From Azadirachta indica (taxonomy: Eukaryota; Streptophyta; Magnoliopsida; Sapindales; Meliaceae), in NCBI GenBank assembly GCA_022749755.1, contig CM040449.1, positions 9,309,657 to 9,373,656 on the forward strand: a DNA stretch of 64,000 nt, read 5' to 3'. Of this stretch, positions 49,035 to 60,439 are shown piece by piece. The translations under genes were made by a program, and so were the position numbers. Position 1 is the first letter of the stretch, and each line of letters opens with the position of its first letter. The notes beneath the pieces were generated by a model. The model made no database searches, had not been told where the DNA came from, and saw only the letters and a list, made by a program, of their open reading frames with translations.

Positions 49035-50460
49035 GTGGCGAATGTGATGAGTTATGATATTTGTGATTCAGTAATTCTAACTATTCCAATAATTGATGAG
49101 TTTCAAAATGTATTTCCTGAAGATTTACCCGGATTACCCCCTAATAGAGAAGTAGATTTTACAATTGAAATATATACTGGTACCTCGCCAATTTTAATAG
49201 CCCCACATAGGATGGCACTAGCTGAACTACAAGATTTAAAGATTTAGTTGAAAGAATTATTAGATAAGGGGTTTATTTGACCTAGCATTTCTCCTTGGGG
49301 AGGGCCAGTTTTATTTGCCAAAAAGAAGGATGGGAGTTTGAGGTTATGTGTAAATTACAGACAATTGAACCAAGTAACAGTGAAGAACAAATATCCTTTA
49401 CCTAGAATTGATGACTTCTTTGATCAACTACGTGGTTCTAGATACTTCTCGAAGATTGACCTTCGATCGGGTTACCACCAGTTGAGAGTTAAAGATAAAG
49501 ATATCCCAAAGACAGCTTTCCGTACTAGATATGGGCATTTTAAGTTCATAGTGTTGCCTTTTGGTTTAACTGATACTCCTGCAACATTTATGGATCTTAT
49601 GCATAGAATTTTTCACCCTTACCTTGATCAGTTTGTGGTAGTGTTTGTCGACGATATTTTAATATATTCAAATTCAAAAGAGGAGCATGAGCAACACTTG
49701 TGCATTACTTTGCAAGTGTTGAGGGAATACCATTTACATGCAAAACAGAGTAAATGTGAGTTCTAGATGACTGCAGTTAAATTTCTTGGACATGTGGTGT
49801 CAAACGAGGCTATTTCTGTAGACCCTGCTAAGGTGGAGGTAGTACTTAGCTGGAATAAGCTGAAAAATGTGTTAGAGATTAGAAGTTTCCTGAGTCTAGC
49901 AGGATATTATCGTAGATTTATGAAAGATTTTTCTCGAATAATAGCACCTTTGACTCAATTAACTAGAAAAGGGGTAAAATTTGAGTGGAACGATAAATGT
50001 GAGCAAGCTTTTATAAAGTTGAAAAATCAGTTGACCTCAACCCCAGTTTTAGTTATTCTTGAACGGGTGTAGGATACACAGTTTATTGTGATCCTTCATG
50101 TGTGGGTCTTGGTTGTGTTTTGATGCAGTCAGGGAGAGTGGTAGCATATGGTTCATGCCAACTTAAGACTCATGAGCATAACTATCCTACACATGACTTA
50201 GAACTTGCTACCATTGTATTTGCATTAAAGATATGGAGACATTATTTGAATGGTGAGAAGTTTGAAGTATTCTCAGATCATAAAAGTCTTCGATATCTTT
50301 TTATCTAAAAGGATCTTAACTTGAGACAGATAAGATGGATGGAATACCTAGAAGATTATAATTTCACCTTGCATTATCATCCCAGTAAGGCTAATGTGGT
50401 AGCAGATGTCTTGAATAGAAAATCTCAGGGCACGTTAGCAAGATTTTCCTGTTAAAGGTG
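49035..50460 (+). pseudogene. Outer chromovirus reverse transcriptase and RNase H
   Basis: RT pieces are FPEDLPGLPPNREVDF (49,110), [20 protein letters not shown] (49,338), the catalytic FVDD (49,644-49,655) and [17 protein letters not shown]. RNase H begins ~50,085 with [15 protein letters not shown] and goes on to [11 protein letters not shown] and PSKANVVADVLNRK-like sequence. Stops at ~49,245, 49,278, 49,764, 50,070 and 50,306 break the frame. Confidence 0.9.
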
Positions 50461-50689
50461 GAAGATGTGTAATGATTTAAAAAATTTTGATTTGAGGATT
50501 AATGAATCAGAAAGTCAACTATTCTTATTCAACCTAATAGCTCAACCTACCATCTTTTAGAAGGTGATTATTGCTCAACAAAATAATCCTGAAGTTAAGT
50601 CAGTATGAGCCAAGTTAAAGAATGGTAAGCCTATGGAAGGGTGGTTTATTGATTCATGCGGTGGTTTAAGGTTTGTTGGTAGACTTTTT

Positions 50690-51380
50690 GTACCATCAAG
50701 TGAATCTCTTAGAAAAGATGTGCTTAGTGAGGCTCATAGGTCTAAATTTACTATACATCTTGGTAGTACGAAGATGTACCAAAACTTGCGTAGATATTTC
50801 TGGTAGAATGAGATGAAGAGAGTTGTAGTGGAATTTGTGGCTAAATGTTTAACATGCCAACAGGTGAAAGCAGAGCATCAAAAACTAGCAGGGTTACTCC
50901 AACTTCTTCCAGTGGTAGAATGGAAATGGGAACATGTAATTATGGATTTTGTGAGAGGGCTACCTAAAACTCGAAAGAATTATGAAAGTGTATGGGTAAT
51001 TGTGGACAGATTAATGAAATCTGCTCATTTTCTACCTGCTAAATCTACTGATTCTCTAGAATATTTGAGTAGACTATATGTCCAAAGAGATAGTTAGACT
51101 ATACAATGTGCCCTTATCAATTGTATTCGATAGAGATACAAGATTTACCTCACAATTTTGGAGAAGTTTGCAGAAAGTTATGGGCACTCAGTTGAATTTT
51201 AGTATAGCTTATCATCCTCAGACAGATGGTTAATCCGAGAGAGTTATCCAAGTGTTAGAGGATATGCTCAGATCTTGTGCTTTAGATTTTCAAGGCTCTT
51301 GGGCTGAGCATTTACCCTTAATCGAATTTCCTTACAACAAAAGCTACCAAACTAATCTTGGAATGGCTCTTTTTGAAGCA
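50690..51380 (+). pseudogene. Outer chromovirus integrase
   Basis: The zinc-binding part shows His residues in EAHRSKFTIHLGSTK and Cys in KCLTCQQVKAEHQ. The catalytic core shows WEHVIMDFVRGLPK and later [20 protein letters not shown] and ERVIQVLEDMLR. Stops and a frameshift (near 51,095) split it. Confidence 0.85.
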
Positions 51381-51384
51381 TTGA

Positions 51385-51858
51385 ATGGTAGACCTCGTCG
51401 ATCATAGACGGAGACCATTGGAATTTGAAGTAGGTGATTATGTTTTCCTAAAGGTCAAACCTCATACCAAAATAGGCAGGTTCGAGAAAAGTGGGAAGCT
51501 TGTTCCAAGGTTTATTGTTCCTTTTGAGATTTTGGAACAAATTGGTCAAGTATCTTATAGATTAGCTTTGCCTCCCCAGTTGTCACAAGTCCACGATATT
51601 TTTCATGTCTCAATGCTTAAGAAGTACCAGCTAGATCCTTCACATGTCTTAGAATGGAAAGACCTTACAATGAATGAGAACGTTTCTTATGAAGAAAAGC
51701 CCGTTCAAATCCTTGATCATAAAGAACAAGTTCTTCGCAAAAAGATCATCCGATTGGTGAAGGTTTTGTGGCAGCATCATAGGATGGAGGAAGCTACATG
51801 GGAATTTGAGGACCGGATGCGATCCCAATATCCTGAGTTATTTCGGTCAGATATGTAA
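51385..51858 (+). pseudogene. Outer chromovirus integrase C-terminus with chromodomain
   Basis: The 157-codon open frame has the GPY/F-type module (VGDYVFLKVKPHT, GKLVPRFIVPFEIL, VHDIFHVSMLKKY) and a C-terminal chromodomain (VQILDHKEQVLRKK, IRLVKVLWQHHRMEEATWEF). Chromodomains steer integration to marked chromatin and define the chromovirus clade. The layout fits the Tekay lineage. Confidence 0.88.
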
Positions 51859-51894
51859 ATTTTGAGGGTGAAATTTTTTTTTAGGTGAGGAGGT

Positions 51895-53563
51895 TGTAAT
51901 ACCTTGGGTTCTTACTTTAATTAGAATACACATGTTAAGTACGTTTACCTTATATTATGATATAACAGTTTAGAACTTATAAGATAGATATGTTTATTTT
52001 TAATTTTATTTTTTATCTTTCAAAAGGTTTTATTAAGGTGAATATGTTTTGATTTCAAAGGAATAAAATTATTGGGGAATATAAGTTTTGTTATGGGTAA
52101 AATATGTAAAAAGAGAAGTTGAAGGGCTTAATTGAAATTAGGAGGCCAGGTGTTTGAATTTAAAAGAAAGGGGTTGGTTACGTGCATGGATAATGAGTTG
52201 GTAAGTGTTAAATAAAATAATAATAATTAAATGAAAATTGATTCAAGCGGTGTATATATAAATTTTGTTTTTCTTTCTTTCTTTTCAATTGGAAAACAGA
52301 AAGGAAGAAAAGAAACGAAGAAGGAGTAAAAGGCAGGTTTGGCCTCAAATTTATGAATTTCGATCATCGATTTTTTAATTTAAAAATTAGTATGTTATTT
52401 TATTTAATTGTAGAAAATTAAACTGTTAGTATATAGATATGTATTTGTATATGTATGTATAAATATTTATTTTTTTAAATGATCAAGTTAGACTGTTGTT
52501 TATTATTATTGAATCATTATTTACTATTATTGTTAAATTGATACTAGGAAGTGATTCGAAGGAGATAGAAAAGTCGATAGAGTAATAGAATTGTGACATG
52601 TTTGTCAGGTAGTTGTTTATATGCATTTGGTAGATTTTAATTTCGAAAACTAAAAAGTAGTGTGTTTTGTTACGGTTAATGTTTGATAAATGCGTATGAA
52701 ATTCCTGAATTACCACGTGTTGATCAATTAATTAATTTTTTGAATCGGATTTAAACAGTAATTTTTATATGAACGTTAAGTTTTTAAATACAGTAAGAAA
52801 ATTGTAAATACACTAGTGATGTGACACTAGTGTTTGAGGCGATGGTGTTTGGTAATAATGCCCCCTAAAGTACATTTCTGTTTGGGGAGACAATCCCCGA
52901 GAATAATGCTCCTAAAGTACGTTTATGTTGAGATGACAATCCTTGGAAATAATGCCTCTAAAGTACATATGACTAGTTTTTGAAGCGACGGGCCTTCGGA
53001 ATAATGCCTGTAAAATACACAAGCGCAAAATTTATGAAATTTTTTTTTTATGATGGAATTAATGTGTTTTATGTTGTTTGTATGAATATTAAAATTAAAA
53101 ATCTTGGTTTGATATCTTACTACACTTTGTGTTTATAATTAAGAAATCTTTTATGTTCAAATTTGTTTATCATAAGTTTTAAAACTGTTTTTATGTGTAA
53201 ATGTCTACTGGGCATTAACTCATCCCTATTTTTCAGGTTTAGGCAATGTTGAGGATTTTTAAATGGAAGGCAAAGGATACTCCAAGATCAAAACCTTGAG
53301 GCCTTTAAAACTATGAGTAATATTAGGAGAAAAAAAATTTTACAACATGTAGTATTGATGTAATTTTCATGTTCATATCTGGATTTTAGAAGTTGTGAAA
53401 CTGATCATCTTCTGTAAATCAATGAGATGAAAGAGTTGGTATTTAATTTTGTTGGAGATGTTTAAAGTGAAATTTTTTTAAAAATTTGTAGGATTACTTA
53501 TTTGGCAAACACTTTATTATAACAGAAATTCTGTCGAAATTTCTTAAAATTAGGGATGTTACA
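51895..53563 (+). repeat. 3' LTR of the outer chromovirus
   Basis: It pairs with 34,859-36,612 and ends GATGTTACA, followed by AAAAT. Confidence 0.92.
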
Positions 53564-53568
53564 AAAAT

Positions 53569-55289
53569 AGTGTTTTTAATAATATAAATTAAATAGGTAT
53601 TCTTGATTAGATATTTGTTATTTCAATATTTTATTAAAAAATATAGATTGTGTAGTGATAGTTGGTTGCTCATTTTTCTCATATATGAATTTTATGCTTC
53701 TTACATTTTAATTCAAAATTTTGGAATGAAACACTCCTTTTAAAAAGAAAATGAAAGGTATTTGGGTTTGTGTTTGCATGGATATTGAAAGAAACAATTT
53801 TGGCGTAGAAAAAACAATTTAAGTCAACAGGGTCATATTGGTCATTTTATTAAGAAGGCAAAAAATTTACACAAAATCACATTTTTTCCCTTATAATACA
53901 CAGTGGTAGCAACATAGTCAATAAGGATAGATTGGCCATTACATCTATATTTATTATTTGTAAAAAACCAAGTCATCGTATTAATAAATATTAGAGTATT
54001 GGTGTTATTATAGTCGTCAAAGGCAGTCAAATCATAAGGGGGATGGAGTATGGTTAATTACTAATTTTGTGTTGAATTCATCAATATTTTCGTGACAATC
54101 TTTTTCCTGTGAATTATATTTGAACATTAAAAAATTTAACGAAATATTCAAAAATTATAGTACAAATTAAAAAAATTACAATAAAAATTAAAAATATAAC
54201 AAAAAAATTAAAATATATAAAAAATACATTGGTTGATGCAATCGGCTTACTAGTCATAAAAACCAAATTGATGCCCTAGTGATTTTTGTGCATAATTCCA
54301 AAAAATTTAACATTGTACGAAACTCCCGAAAAAGTATCAAGATGCAAAAGAAACTGAATATCGAGTAAAATGTTTAGTTTTGTAAAAGTCAATTGTGCAA
54401 CTCTGATTCTCATGTAAACGAACCACAACTAGGGATTTAGTCTCTCAGTTCTCAGGCGACAGGAGTCAGTCACCGTAGCTTAGGTTCTCTCTCACTCTCT
54501 CCTCTTAGTTTTGTTTGCGTTAGTGTAAGAGTATGTGTGTTTGTTTACTGAGAAGTGACGGAAAGTGAAGGAAACTAAATTTTAAATCTCATTTTAAATT
54601 TTCTCAGAACATGTTATTTTATCATACATTTTCTCACTAGCCAAACTAATTTGCTGGATTTGAAAGTTCTGTTTGAAATTATGCTTGTACTTATTATAAT
54701 TTTAGTAGGGAAATGGAAGATGTAGTGATTTTTACACGTTCAACATATTTGTAGTTTATTTCTTTTGTTTGGAATAATTGTTTATTATATTTTGGTATTT
54801 TTGTAACATAAAGGAGGAGAATATCTCACTGGAAGTTTGAGCACCCAAGGCATAGGTCCCTTGGATTTCTTTCGAGGAAGAAGGCCTCTCGTCACAGAGG
54901 AAAGGGTCTAAAATGGTCATCGGCTACTGAAAATCCTTGTTATTAGTTTGTGAATCATCATAATGTTGTAATTCACTAGCTTATTTAGTTCTCTATACTA
55001 AATACACGTTAGAACTTCACAAAAAGGATATTTTATACTTAATACATATGTTGAAATAAATAAAATGGGGCAAGAGGGAGAGTGTACAACACCATTTTCT
55101 ACCTTATTAATAATTTTCACCTCATTCTATAATATCATTCTAATTTTATTTCATTTGGAGTAGATTCTTATGAACTCTAAATAAAAGATTTTGTCATTCT
55201 TGTTTATTAGTATAACATGCAAATCAAAAAAATATGGTATGTTTTTTATTTAACAAAAGAAGATGGCAACCATCATTTAAACTTGAAAA
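53569..55289. other. Spacer; exon-like patches without recognised gene
   Basis: Bases 54,370-54,560 (with CTCTCTCACTCTCTCC) and 54,815-54,920 are less AT-rich than their surroundings. The second patch reads [19 protein letters not shown], then RRPLVTEER, in one + frame before a stop. This could be the remains of a host gene whose leader and exon lie either side of an intron, but I cannot name it. The rest is AT-rich. Confidence 0.4.
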
Positions 55290-57000
55290 TTGTGATTTTT
55301 TTTTTAACACAACACCTTACCCCCAAAGTAAAGTGAAACATTGTCCTTAATGTTTAAAAGATAAGAAAAATATAGAGAGAACATGACATAATATGAATAA
55401 ATGAAGGGAGTAGATGTCACTTGAGTTGATATTTATTAAAGGACAAATAAAACCTAAAACAAACTTAAGCAAATATTACCAAAGAAAGATAATAAAATGT
55501 GGGAGTAAACTAACCAAATAATTGTGATTGTGGCTCACATCTTCCTATAGTTTTACGTCTAATAACAGCTTAAGTACCCAACATGGTTGAGAATCTTCTT
55601 ATCCAATTTTCTTATAAATTGATAAATGAGGTCTTTTAAAGTTAAATTTTCAAGACTATGTAGATAATGATCTAAATGAAAGACTCAAACATAATTAAAA
55701 AATAAGTAAAATTCAACAACAATAATAAAGAAATTAAGAAAAATATGATGTTAGAACAATAATATAAATAAGGAAAAAAGATGTGATACAACCTTTCTCT
55801 TGATAAAAATAACAAATATAAAAATAATAGTAGATGATTAAAACAAGAAAAAATTAAGTTAGGAGGCAAGGCCTACCATAAATGAAAGATAAATTAACTT
55901 ATGAAGCAAAGCCTAGAATAAATGAAGTAATTATTAAGAAAAGAAAAACATGTTAGGAAGCATAGCCTACCAATGAGCAAATGAATAAAAATATTAGAGT
56001 TCGTAATACACAAAATTTAGCGAAAAGAAAACAATTTAAATGCCAATTCCTTGGCAACAATGCCAAAAACTTGATGTACAAATTTTAATTTATTCACAAG
56101 TGCACGAGTCAATAATAGCTAGTAACAAGTTCACTCCAAGATCGATCTCTTGAAGAATTACAGTGGTTTAAACTCATAATTATTTTTTTGAAATTACAAA
56201 ATTTGATAAACAACAAGATCGTAAACACTTTAATCAACTTGTAGTTTAATGCAATTTTGAATTAAACAATAAACTAAATAAATTAAAAGAGCGTAAAGAA
56301 GATTAAATTAAGGAAAATAATATAATGAAACACAATGGGAATTGGTTAGTTATCTATTCATGTATTGAAATATTAGGTAAATTATATAAATATTCAAAAT
56401 TTAGATTATTGGCTTTCCACTAATGCTAGAAAGTTCTAATGATCATGGTAATTCTTACTTCCAACTAATTAAATATATCTATGATGTGATGCCTCTACTT
56501 AATTAATTGGCATATTCATAAAGAAATTACATGACTATTTAAATTAAATCAAGTCAATGGATCCAATTTAAACACTTGTTCAAGAGAGCTTAATTAAGGT
56601 AAGATAATATTTTTAACATCTTAATTCTCAATTGTTGACTTTAATCACAAACTACAGTTGACCAATTCATAATTTATAATCAAAGACTGAAGAATGTTGA
56701 ACAAGAAAAAATTTAAGAAATCATTAAATATAACTCACACAATATTCAACACAATTATAGTAACTAAGTTAATCTCTCACAATATGTTTATCCTTCATTA
56801 TCCAGCTCAAATCAATAAAACAAAATATGAAATTTCTGAAAATATTGAAAAACCAAAAAAAATGAAATAAGAATTACCTTGATCAAAAATTTATGATGAG
56901 GTTTTGAATTGATTGATTGTTCTCTTCAAGCTCTGGGTGAAAATTGCTTGATGAAGGGTGAACAATACATTATGTAAATAAAACTCAAATTCCATTGGTG
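55290..57000 (-). mobile_element. Deleted Athila-type relative carrying part of the Cys-rich ORF
   Basis: Minus strand. R-U5-like LTR sequence spans ~56,990-56,073. Next comes a mutated Athila primer site (TTTTTGGCATTGTTGCCAAGGAATTG-like, 56,070-56,044) and a leader with GGTAGGC-TTGCC-TCC motifs (55,971-55,860). The leader joins directly, near 55,675, the end of the Cys-rich ORF seen at 43,240-43,330 and its 3' sequence, down to the AAACATTAAGGACAATG motif near 55,350. All of gag-pol and the LOG copy are missing. The 5' end of the LTR is cut at ~57,000 beside a copia fragment. Confidence 0.7.
55520..55680 (-). pseudogene. C-terminal fragment of the Cys-rich unknown ORF (second copy)
   Basis: The minus-strand frame reads LENLTLKDLIYQFIRKLDKK, matching the C-terminus of the ORF at 42,976-43,332. 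GTGAGCCACAATCACAATTA follows as in the other copy. Only the last ~30 codons remain. Confidence 0.7.
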
Positions 57001-57035
57001 TTGAGAAAACACCAATAGAACTAAATATCAAGATA

Positions 57036-57735
57036 TGTGCACGGGAAGAAAAAGATTTAGAAGATGCAACAATGTATTGGCAATTGGTATGTAGTTTGAT
57101 CTACTTAACTTTAATTCTACTTGACATTTCTTATACAGTCGATGTCTTGAGTGGATACATGCAAAACCCAACAAAATCTTATTTAGAAGCAGTTCGACGA
57201 ATTTTAAGATATGTAAAAGGTACATTTGATTATGGTCTACTGTACAAGAAAGGCGAAGATTGCACGCTAGTAGGCTATTGTGATGCTAATTATACAGGAG
57301 GTCATAACACCTGTCGATTAACTACCGGATATATGTTTATCCTTGGTTCAGGTGTAATTTCTTAGTGTAGTAATAGACAATCGACTATCTTTGTTAATGA
57401 CGAAAGCGGAATATCAAGCAATAATTATGATCATTTAATAGAGTATGTGGCTAATATAGTTAATGAATGATCTACATCATTTAATGGATTATGCAGTTCC
57501 ATTGTATTATGATAATCGATCGGTAATTTATTTGATAGAAAATCTAGTCTTTCATGTAAGAACTAAGTATATTGAAGTGTAATATCATTTTATCATAGAA
57601 AAGGTTCTGCAAGAAGAGATTGAGATGAAATAGGTCAAAACAGATGATTAAGTTGCACACTTATGTACTAAAGGTTTGAGTATTGGCAAATTCGAAAAGT
57701 TTTGTCATCAACTGAATGAGGTGAAAAGAATTTTT
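57036..57735 (+). pseudogene. Copia reverse transcriptase end and RNase H fragment
   Basis: The frame at 57,072-57,365 shows the end of copia RT and the start of RNase [41 protein letters not shown] and [20 protein letters not shown]. Damaged RNase H follows to ~57,735 (EYVANIVNE, VFHVRTKYIEV, KGLSIGKFEKFCHQLNEVKR-like pieces) with several stops. Nothing of the element upstream remains. Confidence 0.9.
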
Positions 57736-57759
57736 TTGAATTCAAACTCTTGTGATTGA

Positions 57760-58102
57760 TGTTCCCAGCTTCCCTGGATCACAAATGCATTCAGTTACAT
57801 TTTCGTATTATTTGAATTCAATTCAATTTGTGAAAAAGGATCTGATTCAGTGAATCATTTTGAAAAATTCGAAACAAGAAGTACATTTTTTTCAAAAATT
57901 AGACTCTTAAGCTTAAGAAGGTTGATCAAAAAGTTAATTTTGATTCTATACGCTCTGGGACGGAAGGATTCGAACCTCCGATACCGGGACCAAAACCCAT
58001 TGCCTTACCACTTGGCCACGCCCTATTTAAATTTCGATTCGGTACTAATAAACAGTAATATTGTTAGTGGTGGTTCGTCAATTCCAATCCAAATCTCTAG
58101 TG
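57760..58102 (-). mobile_element. Plastid-type DNA segment around trnQ
   Basis: The trnQ copy and its AT-rich flanks look like an organellar spacer; for example, TTTGATTCTATACGCTCTGGG leads into the tRNA. The composition differs from the copia fragment on the left and the inverted repeat on the right. Exact limits are guessed. Confidence 0.5.
57955..58025 (-). tRNA. tRNA-Gln(UUG) pseudogene, plastid type
   Basis: On the minus strand it has GCGTGGCCAAGTGGTAAGGC in the D arm, GGGTTTTGGTCCC in the anticodon arm (anticodon TTG), and GGAGGTTCGAATCCTTCCGT as T arm and acceptor, ending CCCAG. It is 71 nt against 72 in plastid trnQ. One base is missing in the variable region, and a CCC-ATT for CCC-GTT change unpairs the anticodon stem. 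Probably not functional. Confidence 0.85.
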
Positions 58103-58894
58103 TTAAAGGGAAATATTAAGAAACAACCCCAGCCCAAATTACAATCAAATCCCAAGTTATAGAAGCTTTTTTTGGTTGGTGAAATGATAAATAATCAAGG
58201 TATTATTTGAGTGGGAAGTTAGGTATATGTTAGCCATTTTGTAAGGCTATGGTCATTCTTCATTTTAATATTTGAATGGTGGTGATTGAATCTTGGATGC
58301 TATAAATACATCCTTCATGTTAGATGTAATACATCTACGTCTAAGAATCAAGAAGTGTGCAGGAAAATAAGGCATCAACCCTTTGTAGTATTATGTGTTC
58401 TCAATGAGAAAAAGTGTAAGTGTGAGTTTTCAGATTTGTATTTTTTCTTTAATCATGAGTTGTATTTGAGAAAAGTGTTGTAGTAAAAGTTTTGTGAGTA
58501 AATTTTGGATATTTTCTTAGGCCAGTTATTTAGAGTTATGCACTCTATTAAAGATTATTTTCAACCAGTGGATTTAGAGTATCCACTTGTCATTTATAGT
58601 CATGACATTAATTCATACTCAAGTGAAGTAATGGTCAATACATTGATTCATGCTCAAATCAATTATATACCTTAGTTAGGTATATGAAATTCATTTCGAT
58701 CTAAAATTTCAAATCGATAGATACATGCAATCATTGGAAAGAAAAACTAAGGTAGTTCCACTTAAATCATATACGTAACTTCCCATTCAAATAATACCTT
58801 GATTATTTATCATTTCACCAACCAAAAAAAGCTTCTATAACTTGGGATTTGATTGTAATTTGGGTTGGGGTTGTTTCTTAATATTTCCCTTTAA
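58103..58894. mobile_element. Fold-back element with 127-bp inverted arms
   Basis: The arms 58,103-58,229 and 58,768-58,894 are equal-length inverted copies with three mismatches by eye. About 15 more bases outside pair less well. The 538-bp interior has a TATA-like GCTATAAATAC (58,299) and sequence that resembles a copia-type LTR, but no gene. Possible readings are a fold-back transposon or two LTR ends joined head to head. Confidence 0.6.
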
Positions 58895-59124
58895 AATTAG
58901 AGATTTGATTGTATTATGAATGTTAGCTATAAAACCCCCCCAAGTAACTATGTTACTTCAAAGAGTTCAAATTAAACAATGCCCAGTTTCCCACACCCAA
59001 ACATATACCGCCCGGATAAAAGACTTAACCAATCTCTATTGACCACACCACTGATTATGGTTGACTATCATTATCAATTATTGTTTGAGTCATCAAGAAT
59101 ATTATTGAAATTTTTATTGAATAT
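58895..59124. other. Short spacer
   Basis: I see no feature. A 60-codon frame at 58,979 has no recognisable motif. Confidence 0.4.
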
Positions 59125-59835
59125 TTTATACAATGATATCTTTAAATGCAATGATTCTTAGTATAAGTTAAAGCTGAATCAATTGTGTACAATTTATACT
59201 AGACAACATGTCCAAATTCTGAATGATTCAAGGTAGAAAGTGTGAAGATATATAATGAAGTATAGTCTGTCCATGTGCACCTTTGACCTATGAATACCTT
59301 TCTATCTCTTGACCATAACTTTCTAAATACTACACCGATTAAGTTGATTCTTGAAGTAGTGAAACCATGAGGACAGCATCTAAAACTTTTGTGTTATGTA
59401 TAATTTAAAATTCATGCATCTCAGCTATTTACAAAACTCATCATTTTGACAGAGTCTGTCTATGTACAATTTAAGCACGTTTTACCATTTTAATCATATC
59501 TCACGTTTCACACATCCAAAAGACATGATTATTGAAGCAAAACAAATGTATTCAATTATGCACAATGTGTACAAAGATTGTTTTCTCTAATTCAGCTTGA
59601 GAGATAGTCAAACATGAGCTATAATTTGGCAATAGAGATGTCATAAAATTTGCAACTTGCACGTGTTCACACATGTAAAGACTTCTTTATCTTGCCTATT
59701 AAAATGTGGTTTTAATCATCTTTAAGGGCATCGCTTGGAGGGGTTCTCTTTGTTTTATTGCTTTTAAAGGGAGCCTTTTTGTTTCTCTTATCTTGATATA
59801 ATTTGAGTTTTATTTACATAATGTATTGTTCATCC
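59125..59835 (+). repeat. 5'-truncated LTR of an Athila-like element
   Basis: It aligns with 62,115-62,660: shared pieces include CATAACTTTCTAAATACT, TTGATTCTTGAAGTAG, AATTTAAAATTCATG, TTGTTTTCTCTAA and CACATGTAAAG. The end (TTTGAGTTTTATTTACATAATGTATTGTTCATCC) also appears, inverted, at 56,945-56,990. Confidence 0.6.
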
Positions 59836-60430
59836 TTTTCCAACATAATTTCTAAAAAATAAATGTTCTTAGTTAGGTTACATCTTTACCTTGGTACAGA
59901 AAAATTAGTTTCTCATTAAATAATGAAGAATCACGAAAAAAATTAGTAATCTAAACATAAAAACAAAGAAAATAAGATTGCAAGGGGAATGATTCAAACT
60001 TTCTTCCCTTGTCTAGAAAATCACCTTTCTTCCTCTTCATTTATGCTCCAAATTGAGAGATAAATCAGATTTCCTTTTCCAATAGCTGTTGCCTTCTTTC
60101 TAAAATGCCAAATCATAAAACAAAGAAATGTTTTTATAGTCTTCTCAAGTGAAAAAAAAAAAAAAAAAAAGAAGCTTGGCTTTATATGGATTTTAGGTTC
60201 TTTTAAACAAGTTGCAATGAAGCCCAAATCACTCTCCTTTTCATTTGGCCTAAATCTCATCTTCAAATTTTTCTTTATTTTTTTGCAAATAAAAGTAAAA
60301 CAAATAAAAAAACATTTTAACAAGTAGAAGGACTTCATAATGTTAAGAACTCTTTTTAATATTTATGTAAACAAAGCACAAATATATATAAAAACTAAAT
60401 ATATCAAATATCCCAAAATTTAACATTTCC
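59836..60430. other. Unassigned repeat-like segment
   Basis: It contains (A)19-20 at ~60,151-60,169. On the minus strand it reads like an LTR R-U5 (CTATAAAAACATTTC near 60,138, then a coding-poor leader). No partner is found in the window. Confidence 0.35.
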
Positions 60431-60439
60431 TAATTTCTT

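Larger units (their letters stand above)
34859..53563 (+). mobile_element. Tekay-like chromodomain Ty3/gypsy element, split by an Athila element
   Basis: The 5' LTR is 34,859-36,612 and the 3' LTR 51,895-53,563, both TGTAATAC...GATGTTACA. The target duplication AAAAT is at 34,854-34,858 and 53,564-53,568. The primer site TTGGTATCAGAGA (tRNA-iMet type) follows the 5' LTR at 36,617, and a purine tract (AGGTGAGGAGG) precedes the 3' LTR. Gag, two zinc knuckles, protease, RT, RNase H, integrase and chromodomain occur in order between 47,435 and 51,858, broken by many stops. Without the 9.95 kb insert the element is ~8.7 kb. The first ~98 bases of the two LTRs differ at about 13 positions, so it is old. 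Confidence 0.92.

Noticed and set aside
57850..58119. 89-codon + strand frame over the trnQ segment
   Set aside because: It reads across the tRNA on its opposite strand; the peptide GRKDSNLRYRDQNP is a well-known false product of antisense tRNA sequence.
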